From assembly GCA_964369385.1 (NCBI GenBank), contig CAYJEY010000023.1, positions 1 through 27,188 of the forward strand: DNA of 27,188 nt, given 5' to 3'. This DNA comes from CALVGQ01 sp964369385. GTDB taxonomy: Bacteria; Bacillota_I; Bacilli_A; Erysipelotrichales; Erysipelotrichaceae. Every line of letters starts with the position of its first letter. The stretch's first letter is position 1. The notes under the pieces were generated by a model. The model made no database searches. It was not told the DNA's origin and saw only the letters and a list, made by a program, of their open reading frames with translations. The translations under genes were made by a program, and so were the position numbers. This document shows, piece after piece, positions 14,390-21,703 of the stretch.

Positions 14390-14418
14390 TTGACATATTG
14401 AATGCTTAGAGTTATTAT
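14390..14418 (+). promoter_or_regulatory. Promoter of rplK-rplA
   Basis: A consensus TTGACA (14390-14395), 17-base spacer and TATTAT (14413-14418). Confidence 0.85.
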
Positions 14419-14450
14419 TATATAGCTATTAGAATAGCATGCTTTCATTG

Positions 14451-14484
14451 CGTGGGAGAGCGGTGCACACGTTCACTAACCACG
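14451..14484 (+). promoter_or_regulatory. Probable L1/L11 operon autoregulatory leader hairpin
   Basis: CGTGG (14451-14455) pairs with CCACG (14480-14484). Inside are an asymmetric internal loop (GAGAGC opposite AA) and a second stem GGTG/CACT. A GUGGGAG...ACCAC element just upstream of rplK is, as I recall, typical of Firmicutes and mimics the L1-binding site of 23S rRNA, so L1 could repress translation of its own operon. The ribosome binding site AAGGAGGT follows at 14505-14512. Confidence 0.6.
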
Positions 14485-14519
14485 ACACAAGCACACATAG
14501 ATATAAGGAGGTAAGTCTT

Positions 14520-14939
14520 GTGAGTAAAAAAGTTGCAAAAGTCTGCAAGCTACAGTTTATGGCTGGCGGAGCAAAACCAGGACCAGCGCTGGCTTCAGCT
14601 GGAATCAACATGCCTCAGTTCTGCGTTCAATTCAATGACGCTACTAAAGATCGTGCAGGCGACGTAGTACCAGTATTAATTACTGCATACGAAGATAAAA
14701 GCTTTGATTTTGTATTAAAAACTACACCAGCTAGTAACTTATTGTTAAAAGCTATTGGAGTTAAATCAGGTTCAGGAAACGCGAAAACAACAAAAGTTGG
14801 AACAATCACAGTTGAAAAACTACGTGAAATCGCTGAGTACAAAATGCCAGATTTAAATGCAAATGACGTAGAAGCGGCAATGCGCATTGTTGCGGGTACA
14901 GCTCGTAATATGGGTGTTGCGATTGAAGGATGGGAGTAA
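14520..14939 (+). CDS. rplK: 50S ribosomal protein L11
   Basis: This 139-residue protein starts at GTG 14520, seven bases after AAGGAGGT; an in-frame ATG at 14439 lies in the leader hairpin region and is rejected. L11 binds the GTPase-associated region of 23S rRNA with L10(L12). The C-terminal RNA-binding domain is normal (AIGVKSGSGNAKTTKVGTI, then EIAEYKMPDLNA). In the N-terminal domain the usual proline-rich loop is shortened: LQFMAGGAKPGPALASAGIN lacks four residues that correspond to A21-P22-P23-V24 of B. subtilis L11. This deletion covers the proline associated with thiostrepton and micrococcin resistance. Confidence 0.96.
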   Translation: MSKKVAKVCKLQFMAGGAKPGPALASAGINMPQFCVQFNDATKDRAGDVVPVLITAYEDKSFDFVLKTTPASNLLLKAIGVKSGSGNAKTTKVGTITVEKLREIAEYKMPDLNANDVEAAMRIVAGTARNMGVAIEGWE

Positions 14940-14945
14940 TTAACG

Positions 14946-15629
14946 ATGGCTAAAAAAGGTAAAAAATATCTAGAAGCAGCTAAGTTAGTTGACATCAATA
15001 CAACTTATGCTGTTGCTGAAGCAATCACTTTAGCAAAGAAAACAAATGTTGCAAAATTCGATGCTTCTGTAGAAGTATCATTCAACTTAAACATCGATCC
15101 TCGTCACGCTGATCAACAAATCCGTGGTGCGATGGTTCTTCCAAACGGAACTGGGCGTTCTCAAAAAGTATTAGTAGTAACTCAAGGAGCTAAAGCTCAA
15201 GAAGCTACAAATGCTGGTGCAGATTTCGTAGGTGGAAAAGAAATCCTTGAAGATATCAAAAAAGGATGGTTCGAATTTGATGTTATCGTTGCTACACCTG
15301 ATATGATGGGTGAACTAGGGAAACTAGGGAAAATCTTAGGACCTAAAGGATTAATGCCTAACCCTAAAACAGGAACTGTTACAATGAATGTAACAAATGC
15401 AATCGAAGAAATCAAAAAAGGTAAAGTTGAATATCGTTGCGATAAAGAAGGTATCGTAAATGTTCTTATCGGAAAATGTTCATTCTCTGATGAAGCACTT
15501 GCAGAAAACTTCAAAGCGCTTTACGATGTGATCGCAAAAGCTAGACCAGCTGCTGTTAAAGGGGCTTACATGAAAAATGTAACTCTTACAACAACAATGG
15601 GTCCAGGAATTAAAATCTCTGCTGAGTAA
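14946..15629 (+). CDS. rplA: 50S ribosomal protein L1
   Basis: This 227-residue protein has the two-domain L1 fold, with KKGKKYLEAAKLVD at the start, the conserved FDASVEVSFNLNIDPRHADQ segment, KLGKILGPKGLMPNPKTGTV and the C-terminal KGAYMKNVTLTTTMGPGIK. L1 forms the mobile stalk at the ribosomal E site and represses its own operon in many bacteria. It follows rplK after six bases with GGGAG as ribosome binding site. An internal promoter downstream separates it from rplJ. Confidence 0.98.
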   Translation: MAKKGKKYLEAAKLVDINTTYAVAEAITLAKKTNVAKFDASVEVSFNLNIDPRHADQQIRGAMVLPNGTGRSQKVLVVTQGAKAQEATNAGADFVGGKEILEDIKKGWFEFDVIVATPDMMGELGKLGKILGPKGLMPNPKTGTVTMNVTNAIEEIKKGKVEYRCDKEGIVNVLIGKCSFSDEALAENFKALYDVIAKARPAAVKGAYMKNVTLTTTMGPGIKISAE

Positions 15630-15636
15630 TTAGTTC

Positions 15637-15664
15637 TTGACAAAAATAAAAAAAGAAATACAAT
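15637..15664 (+). promoter_or_regulatory. Promoter of rplJ-rplL
   Basis: TTGACA (15637-15642), 16-base spacer and TACAAT (15659-15664), just after the rplA stop. Confidence 0.7.
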
Positions 15665-15785
15665 ATTAGTTGTTATCAATATACCATAGACAGTAACGGC
15701 GTTCAGCTTAATCATGTTACCGAGGTAAAACAAAGTTAAAGATACTTTTTTTGCCCGCATTGTCTATTCAGTGTGGGCTTATTTT
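15665..15785 (+). promoter_or_regulatory. L10 leader attenuator
   Basis: This untranslated leader precedes rplJ, where the Firmicutes L10 leader is expected. A terminator GCCCGCA (15753-15759) / TGTGGGC (15772-15778) is followed by TTATTTT. ATAGACA (15686-15692) can pair over a distance with TGTCTAT (15761-15767), which lies in the terminator loop, giving a mutually exclusive antiterminator. The intervening GTAAC/GTTAC arms (15692-15721) form the likely L10(L12)4-binding part. Excess L10 complex would stop transcription of rplJL. Confidence 0.75.
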
Positions 15786-15826
15786 ATATGAGTATATTGT
15801 GGCATAGAAAATTAGGAGGTGTAGCA

Positions 15827-16381
15827 ATGAAACAAGCGGTATTAGACGCAAAAGTACAACTAGTTAAAGACATTAGTGAAAAAATGACTAACAGTGCTTC
15901 TACAGTTGTAGTTGAGTATCGTGGGTTAAGTGTTGCTGAAGTTACAGAACTTCGTAGAACACTTCGTGCAGAAGGCGTAGAATTTAAAGTTTACAAAAAC
16001 TCATCAGTTCAACGTGCTGCAGAAGCTGCGGGATTCTCTGACTTAAGCGAACACTTAATTGGGCCAAATGCGATCGCATTCAGTGATGATGCTGTTGCAC
16101 CGAGCCGCGTTTTAGCAAAGTTTGCTAAAAAACACGAACATTTAGTACTAAAAGCAGGTGTTGTTGAAGGCAAAGTTGTTGGAATCGACACGCTTAAAGA
16201 ACTATCAAGCTTACCAAACAAAGAAGGAATGCTTTCTATGTTGTTAAGCTGCTTACAATCACCAGTACGTTCATTCGCATGTGTAGTTAAAGCTGTTGCG
16301 GATGCACAAGGGGAAGTAAGCGAAACGCCAGCTACTGAAGAAGTAGCGACAGAGGTTGCAGCTGAAGCTGCTGCTGAATAA
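15827..16381 (+). CDS. rplJ: 50S ribosomal protein L10
   Basis: This 184-residue protein starts at ATG 15827 after AGGAGGT; an upstream in-frame ATG at 15773 lies in the terminator arm and is rejected. The rRNA-binding N-terminal domain shows KVQLVKDISEKM, VVVEYRGLSVAEVTELR and FKVYKNSSVQRA. The C-terminal helix that carries the L7/L12 dimers is present, followed by an Ala/Glu-rich tail of about 20 residues that is longer than usual. L10 anchors the ribosomal stalk and represses its operon through the leader. Confidence 0.97.
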   Translation: MKQAVLDAKVQLVKDISEKMTNSASTVVVEYRGLSVAEVTELRRTLRAEGVEFKVYKNSSVQRAAEAAGFSDLSEHLIGPNAIAFSDDAVAPSRVLAKFAKKHEHLVLKAGVVEGKVVGIDTLKELSSLPNKEGMLSMLLSCLQSPVRSFACVVKAVADAQGEVSETPATEEVATEVAAEAAAE

Positions 16382-16404
16382 TCATTAATTAGGAGGAAAA
16401 TAAA

Positions 16405-16776
16405 ATGGCAAAATTAAATCATGAAGATATCTTAGCTTTTTTAGAAGAAGCTACTATTCTTGAACTAAACGACTTAGTAAAAGCAATCGAAGAAAAATTT
16501 GGTGTTACTGCTGCGGCTCCTGTAGCTGTTGCTGCAGTTGCTGATGACGCTGCACCTGCAGGACCTACTGAAGTATCAGTAATCCTTAACAATGCTGGAG
16601 CTTCTAAAGTTGCAGTAATTAAAGTTGTTCGCGAAATCACAGGACTTGGGCTTCTTGAAGCAAAAGATCTTGTTGGAAAAGCTCCAGTTGCTGTTAAAGA
16701 AAACATCAAGCCTGAAGAAGCTGATGAAATCAAACAAAAACTTATGGATGCAGGGGCAACTGTTGAAATTAAATAA
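16405..16776 (+). CDS. rplL: 50S ribosomal protein L7/L12
   Basis: This 123-residue stalk protein has the N-terminal dimerisation domain (LNHEDILAFLEEATILELND), the flexible Ala-rich hinge (about 35-52) and the C-terminal factor-binding domain (KVAVIKVVREITGLGLLEAK, then DLVGKAPVAVKE). It recruits translational GTPases. AGGAGG lies seven to twelve bases before ATG 16405. A partial terminator follows. Confidence 0.98.
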   Translation: MAKLNHEDILAFLEEATILELNDLVKAIEEKFGVTAAAPVAVAAVADDAAPAGPTEVSVILNNAGASKVAVIKVVREITGLGLLEAKDLVGKAPVAVKENIKPEEADEIKQKLMDAGATVEIK

Positions 16777-16798
16777 GTTCTAAAAAAATGAACTACTT

Positions 16799-16823
16799 AA
16801 AGCCGAATTTGACTTCGGCTTTT
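16799..16823 (+). terminator. Intrinsic terminator after rplL
   Basis: AAAGCCGAA (16799-16807) and TTCGGCTTT (16814-16822), loop TTTGAC, with a short T tract. It probably reduces but may not abolish read-through toward rsmC and rpoB. Confidence 0.85.
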
Positions 16824-16847
16824 AAGCCCTAAAGGGAGGGACGATTA

Positions 16848-17438
16848 ATGAGTCATTATTACACTGATAACCGTCAATTACCACACGACCGGAAGGAAAT
16901 TTCTTTCCGGTTTTCGGGCTTAAATTTAGTATTGATGAGTGATGCTGGAGTGTTCTCGAAAGATAAGGTGGATACAGGAACTACAATTCTGTTGACTGCT
17001 CTATCAGAATGTGAACTTACTGGTGCTGCGTTGGATATTGGATGTGGCTATGGAGTCATTGGTATTGTATTGAAAAAGTTATTTCCACAATTAGAAGTGA
17101 CGATGATCGATATCAATCCAAGGGCGATTGAATGCAGCGTTTCTAATGCGCAAAGAAATGGTGTGGAGTGTAAAATCTTAGAATCTGATGGGTTTAAAGA
17201 AATCCATGAGAGTTATAATGTCATTGTGACTAATCCACCAATACGCACAGGCAAAGCTGTCATTTATCAAATTTTTGAAGATAGTTATAAGCATTTAAGT
17301 AGTGGAGGAGAACTTTGGTTTGTGATTCGAAAACAACACGGGGCTCTTAGTGCTATTAAAAAATGTGAAGAATTATTTAATTCAGTTGAAATTATAACAA
17401 AAGATAAAGGTTTTTTTGTTATTAAAGCTACGAAATAG
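16848..17438 (+). CDS. rsmC: RsmC-like 16S rRNA guanine-N2 methyltransferase (YbxB-type)
   Basis: This 196-residue class I methyltransferase begins SHYYTDNRQLPHDRKEI, followed by FSKDKVDTGTTILL, both typical of the YbxB/RsmC group. The S-adenosylmethionine loop LDIGCGYG is at 62-69, the acidic ribose-binding residue in TMIDINPRA, and the catalytic NPPI at 129-132. The E. coli RsmC modifies G1207 of 16S rRNA, but that protein is twice as long with an extra N-terminal domain; here, as in B. subtilis YbxB, only the catalytic half is present, so the target is by analogy. The gene sits between rplL and rpoB as in Bacillus. Confidence 0.88.
   Translation: MSHYYTDNRQLPHDRKEISFRFSGLNLVLMSDAGVFSKDKVDTGTTILLTALSECELTGAALDIGCGYGVIGIVLKKLFPQLEVTMIDINPRAIECSVSNAQRNGVECKILESDGFKEIHESYNVIVTNPPIRTGKAVIYQIFEDSYKHLSSGGELWFVIRKQHGALSAIKKCEELFNSVEIITKDKGFFVIKATK
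16889..16914 (+). other. Strong terminator-like hairpin inside the rsmC start
   Basis: CCGGAAGGA (16889-16897) and TTCTTTCCGG (16901-16910) form a stem of nine pairs with one G-T wobble and a loop of four bases, followed by TTTT (16911-16914). It lies about 40 bases inside rsmC. It may be incidental, because it encodes conserved residues DRKEISFRF. Confidence 0.55.
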
Positions 17439-17440
17439 TA

Positions 17441-17469
17441 TTGACATAAAAAAGTAGTTGTGGTAACAT
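17441..17469 (+). promoter_or_regulatory. Promoter of rpoB-rpoC
   Basis: TTGACA (17441-17446), 17-base spacer and TAACAT (17464-17469) with an extended TGG. It starts three bases after the rsmC stop. Confidence 0.65.
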
Positions 17470-17549
17470 ATAAAATTGCATAAAACTACATGAAAATGGG
17501 ATTATTGCCCTTTTTGCGTTGTTTATTAAAAAGTGAAAGGATGGCGTAC

Positions 17550-20500
17550 ATGACAAAAAAACAAAATTACCAAGTAATTGAATTGGGCGCAAATGCGACT
17601 CGTCGAGACTATTCTAAAGTAAGTGGAAATCTAGATCTACCTGACTTAGTTGAGATTCAAACTGATTCTTTTGAATGGTTCACGAAAACTGGAATTAGAG
17701 AAGTATTTGAAGATATTTATCCAATTCAAAACTTTAACGGTGATATCAAATTGAGGTTCATTGATTATGAATTTGGTGAGCCGAAATATACGGTAAGTGA
17801 GTGTAAATACCGTGAAGCAAATTACGCTGCACCACTGAAGGCTAAAATGGAGTTAGAAGTAATGGACCCTGAAACAGGAGAACTTATAACTAAACATGAA
17901 GATGTGTTCTTAGGGGACTTCCCTTTGATGACACCAACTGGTACATTCATTATCAATGGGGGAGAACGTGTTATCGTTTCTCAAATTGTTCGCTCTCCAG
18001 GGGCTTATTATGACTTAGTGTCAGAAGATAAAACAGGAAGAGAAAACTTCACAAGTGAACTTATTCCAAGTCGTGGTACTTGGTTAGAGTTAATGAGTGA
18101 TTCTAAAAAGGCTGCATTAGGTCGAATTATGAACTTGTCTGTAGATAGAAAACGTAAAATTTTATCAACAGTACTTTTCAAAGCGATTGGTTGTAGTTTA
18201 GATCATAAGAACATTGATGATGCTTATGATACAACTAAAATGACTAAATTCCTAAAAGCTTTAGGATTGGATGTTAACGCTGAAGTTGAAGTAGAAGGTG
18301 AAACAAGAGAATTCTTAAATACTTACATGTATTTATATACTTCATTGTTTGGCAACTACGAAGAGGTTCGCAATACACTAGCAGCAGATAAAATCTCTAC
18401 GACAACTGAAGCATTGTTGACAATTTACGAAAACCAACGTAGTGATGAAATTCCAACACTTGATGGTTCAATCACTTTAATGAATGCTAAATTCTTTGAT
18501 CATAGAAGATATGATTTAACAGCAGCAGGACGTTATAAACTTGGAAAAAAATTATCGTTAATTGATCGTCTTGAAGGTACGATAGTAGCTCAAGATATTC
18601 TTAAAGCAGATGGTACGGTTTTAATTCCTGCAAAAACTTTCGTTACTAAAAAAGTACGTAATGCAGTGAAGGAAGAGTTAGCTAAAGGGGCATACCTAGA
18701 AGCTTATCCATACAATCACTTGTTTTCACATCCAGACAAAGCAGTAGTAGCAACATCAGATACATATGCACTTGTAGGACGTGTATTGGCAAATGATGTA
18801 GAAACTGCAGATTCTTATTTTGAACAAGGAACAGTACTAACTTTAACTGATGTTTGTAACTTAGCTAAGGAAGTTAGCGAAGTATCGATTTATACTGGTA
18901 TTATTGCTAAAGAAGTTAAACTTACTAAGGAAAATGTTACCTCTGTACTAGACTATGGATCACGTTTGTATTCAGTAGGGCGTTTAACTGCTAAAGGAAG
19001 CGACCTTGTAGTAGACGGTGAACTTTGTGTTGATCGTTATTTGCCAGGTGTTGAATTAACACCTGTAAGTGCTGAAACTCAAGAAATGTTAATGGGACGT
19101 GTAAGTGAAGAAGAAATCAGTGTTTGGTTAGTCGGAGCAGCAGTTGCCATTGCTAAAGTACATGTAGGAGATGATTTAAATCATACTGTGCGTGTAGTAG
19201 GGCTTGATCCACTTAATAAAAAGAAAACAATTACAATCAGTGATATGTATGCATTTTATAGCTATCAATTAAATATGCTTGATGGTGTTGGACGTGTTGA
19301 TGATATTGACCAATTAGGAAACCGACGTATTCGTACGGTAGGAGAACTAATTCAAAACCAATTCCGTATAGGTTTAAGCCGTATGGAAAGAGTAGTCAAA
19401 GAGCGCATGTCGATTGCTGAGGTATCTGCATTAGCACCTAAACAATTAACAAATATTCGTCCATTGACTGCTGCAATTAAAGAGTTCTTCTCTTCATCTC
19501 AGCTATCTCAGTTTATGGATCAACAAAATCCTCTTGCAGAATTGACAAACAAACGTCGTATTTCAGCACTAGGACCTGGTGGTCTTACTCGTGAACGTGC
19601 TGGATTTGAAGTGCGTGACGTTCATAGTTCTCATTATGGTCGTATTTGTCCGATTGAGACTCCTGAGGGACCAAACATCGGACTAATTAATAACTTAACT
19701 ACTTATGCACGTGTAAATGAGTATGGATTCATTCAAACTCCTTACCGTATTGTAAAAGAGAATGGGGATGTAACTGATGATGTCATGTATTTATCAGCAG
19801 ATGAAGAACTTGATTATGTTATTGCCCAAGCCAATGAGGTTATTGATGACAAATTAGTCAACGATAACATTGTTGCGCGTATTGCTGGAGAAACTGTGAT
19901 GGTTAATCGTGATCAAGTTGAGCTTGCCGATGTTTCGCCAAAACAGATTGTATCTGTAGCAACAGCTTGTATTCCATTCTTAGAAAATGATGATGCTTCT
20001 CGTGCCTTAATGGGAGCGAACATGCAACGTCAGGCGGTACCGTTATTAAAGCCAAGCTCTCCATTTGTAGGAACGGGTATTGAACATCGTATCGCAAAGG
20101 ACTCTGGTTCAGGAATTGTATGTACTGAAGATGGAGTAGTAACTTATGTTGATGCACAAAAAATTGTAGTCACTTCAAGTGAAGATAATAAAACTGCCTA
20201 TGATTTAACTAAGTTCCGTCGTTCAAATGCTGGAACATGTTTAAATCAACGTCCAATCGTTACACGTGGACAAAGTGTTAAAGTAGGAGAAATCCTTGCC
20301 GATGGTCCTTCAATGGAAAATGGAGAATTAGCACTTGGACAAAACGTGACAATTGCCTTCATGACATGGCATGGTTACAACTATGAAGATGCGATTATCA
20401 TGTCAGAGCGTATGGTGAAAGAAGATGTATATACTTCAATTCACATTGAAGAATATGATATTGAATGTCGTGAGACAAAACTAGGACCTGAGGAAATCAC

Positions 20501-21701
20501 TCGTGATATTCCAAATGTAAGCGAAAACGCATGTCGTCATCTTGATGCACGTGGTATCGTACGTATAGGGGCTGAAGTAAAAGAAGGAGATATATTAGTT
20601 GGTAAGGTAACACCTAAAGGACAAAGCGAAATTTCTCCTGAAGAAAAATTGCTTCTTGCGATTTTTGGTGAAAAGAGTCGTGAAGTTCGTGACAACTCAC
20701 TAAAAGTACCTCATGGTGGAGCTGGTATTGTTCAAAGTACACGAATCTTCAAACGTGAAGAAGGACATGATTTACCTCCAGGGGTAAATGAAGTTATTAA
20801 AGTTTATATTGTTCAAAAACGTAAAATCTCTGAAGGAGATAAAATGGCAGGACGACATGGTAATAAAGGGGTTATTTCTCGTATTTTACCAATTGAAGAC
20901 ATGCCGTATATGGAAGATGGAACACCGGTTGATATCATGTTGAATCCATTCGGAGTACCATCACGTATGAATATTGGACAAGTATTAGAAATTCATTTGG
21001 GATTTGCAGCGAAAAAGCTTGGTGTGAAATTTGCGACACCTGTATTTGATGGAATCAGCAATGAAGAATTAAAAGAAATTATGGAAGAAGCACAGTGTAC
21101 AGCAGATGGAAAACAAATTCTTTATGATGGACGAACAGGTGATGTATATGATGAGCGAATCTCAGTTGGGGTAATGCACATGATTAAACTTGCTCACATG
21201 GTTGATGATAAACTGCATGCTCGTGCAACTGGACCGTATAGCCTTGTAACACAACAACCACTTGGAGGTAAAGCTCAAAATGGTGGACAACGTTTCGGGG
21301 AGATGGAAGTTTGGGCGCTTCAAGCTTATGGGGCTGCACATACTCTTCAAGAAATTTTAACTGTAAAATCTGATGATATTACAGGACGTACAAAAACTTA
21401 TGAATCGATTATTAAAGGGAAAAACATTCCAGATCCGGGAATGCCTGAATCATTCAGAGTGTTGAAACACGAACTTCAAGCTTTAGCGATTGATGTGAAA
21501 ATGTTAGACGAAGAAGGAAATGAAGTAGATTTACGTAAAGTTGATGATAGTGAAGTAGTAGAGATGGCAGAGAATGCACAAGTTGTAGCTGACATTACTG
21601 GTATGGATATCATTGATGAAGATGAAAATGTTGTTGAAGCAGCAGTTGTAGGCTTCGATGAAGACGAAGATTCATATAGTGATGAATTAGAGGGGGTATA
21701 A
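17550..21701 (+). CDS. rpoB: RNA polymerase subunit beta
   Basis: This 1383-residue protein starts at ATG 17550, nine bases after AAAGG (17536-17540); ATG 17541 abuts that site and ATG 17490 lies upstream of it, so both are rejected. All core segments are present: RRDYSKVSGNLDLPDLVEIQ, PTGTFIINGGERVIVSQIVRSPG, the rifampicin pocket SSQLSQFMDQQNPLAELTNK, the following RRISALGPGG, GHNYEDA-type site (GYNYEDAI), GDKMAGRHGNKGV and GGKAQNGGQRFGEMEVWAL. The rifampicin-pocket position equal to E. coli His526 is Asn667. The protein is about 190 residues longer than B. subtilis RpoB, largely through an extended 67-residue repeat region (343-543), and it also has an acidic tail. It is followed by rpoC after two bases. 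Confidence 0.98.
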   Translation: MTKKQNYQVIELGANATRRDYSKVSGNLDLPDLVEIQTDSFEWFTKTGIREVFEDIYPIQNFNGDIKLRFIDYEFGEPKYTVSECKYREANYAAPLKAKMELEVMDPETGELITKHEDVFLGDFPLMTPTGTFIINGGERVIVSQIVRSPGAYYDLVSEDKTGRENFTSELIPSRGTWLELMSDSKKAALGRIMNLSVDRKRKILSTVLFKAIGCSLDHKNIDDAYDTTKMTKFLKALGLDVNAEVEVEGETREFLNTYMYLYTSLFGNYEEVRNTLAADKISTTTEALLTIYENQRSDEIPTLDGSITLMNAKFFDHRRYDLTAAGRYKLGKKLSLIDRLEGTIVAQDILKADGTVLIPAKTFVTKKVRNAVKEELAKGAYLEAYPYNHLFSHPDKAVVATSDTYALVGRVLANDVETADSYFEQGTVLTLTDVCNLAKEVSEVSIYTGIIAKEVKLTKENVTSVLDYGSRLYSVGRLTAKGSDLVVDGELCVDRYLPGVELTPVSAETQEMLMGRVSEEEISVWLVGAAVAIAKVHVGDDLNHTVRVVGLDPLNKKKTITISDMYAFYSYQLNMLDGVGRVDDIDQLGNRRIRTVGELIQNQFRIGLSRMERVVKERMSIAEVSALAPKQLTNIRPLTAAIKEFFSSSQLSQFMDQQNPLAELTNKRRISALGPGGLTRERAGFEVRDVHSSHYGRICPIETPEGPNIGLINNLTTYARVNEYGFIQTPYRIVKENGDVTDDVMYLSADEELDYVIAQANEVIDDKLVNDNIVARIAGETVMVNRDQVELADVSPKQIVSVATACIPFLENDDASRALMGANMQRQAVPLLKPSSPFVGTGIEHRIAKDSGSGIVCTEDGVVTYVDAQKIVVTSSEDNKTAYDLTKFRRSNAGTCLNQRPIVTRGQSVKVGEILADGPSMENGELALGQNVTIAFMTWHGYNYEDAIIMSERMVKEDVYTSIHIEEYDIECRETKLGPEEITRDIPNVSENACRHLDARGIVRIGAEVKEGDILVGKVTPKGQSEISPEEKLLLAIFGEKSREVRDNSLKVPHGGAGIVQSTRIFKREEGHDLPPGVNEVIKVYIVQKRKISEGDKMAGRHGNKGVISRILPIEDMPYMEDGTPVDIMLNPFGVPSRMNIGQVLEIHLGFAAKKLGVKFATPVFDGISNEELKEIMEEAQCTADGKQILYDGRTGDVYDERISVGVMHMIKLAHMVDDKLHARATGPYSLVTQQPLGGKAQNGGQRFGEMEVWALQAYGAAHTLQEILTVKSDDITGRTKTYESIIKGKNIPDPGMPESFRVLKHELQALAIDVKMLDEEGNEVDLRKVDDSEVVEMAENAQVVADITGMDIIDEDENVVEAAVVGFDEDEDSYSDELEGV
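18576..19178 (+). repeat. Three 67-residue repeat units within RpoB
   Basis: Units begin at residues 343, 410 and 477 (bases 18576, 18777 and 18978), exactly 67 residues apart. They open GTIVAQDILKADG, GRVLANDVETADS and GRLTAKGSDLVVDG; units 2 and 3 are both preceded by Y..V. Similarity is weak but evenly spaced. Unit 1 corresponds to the single RLAETLVDPETGEIL-type segment of B. subtilis RpoB as I remember it. This is a protein-level repeat; the DNA itself is not repetitive. Confidence 0.55.
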
Positions 21702-21703
21702 GC

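Noticed and set aside
17490..17549. Longer N-terminus for RpoB from ATG 17490
   Set aside because: The ribosome binding site AAAGG at 17536-17540 fits ATG 17550, and the extension has no resemblance to RpoB.
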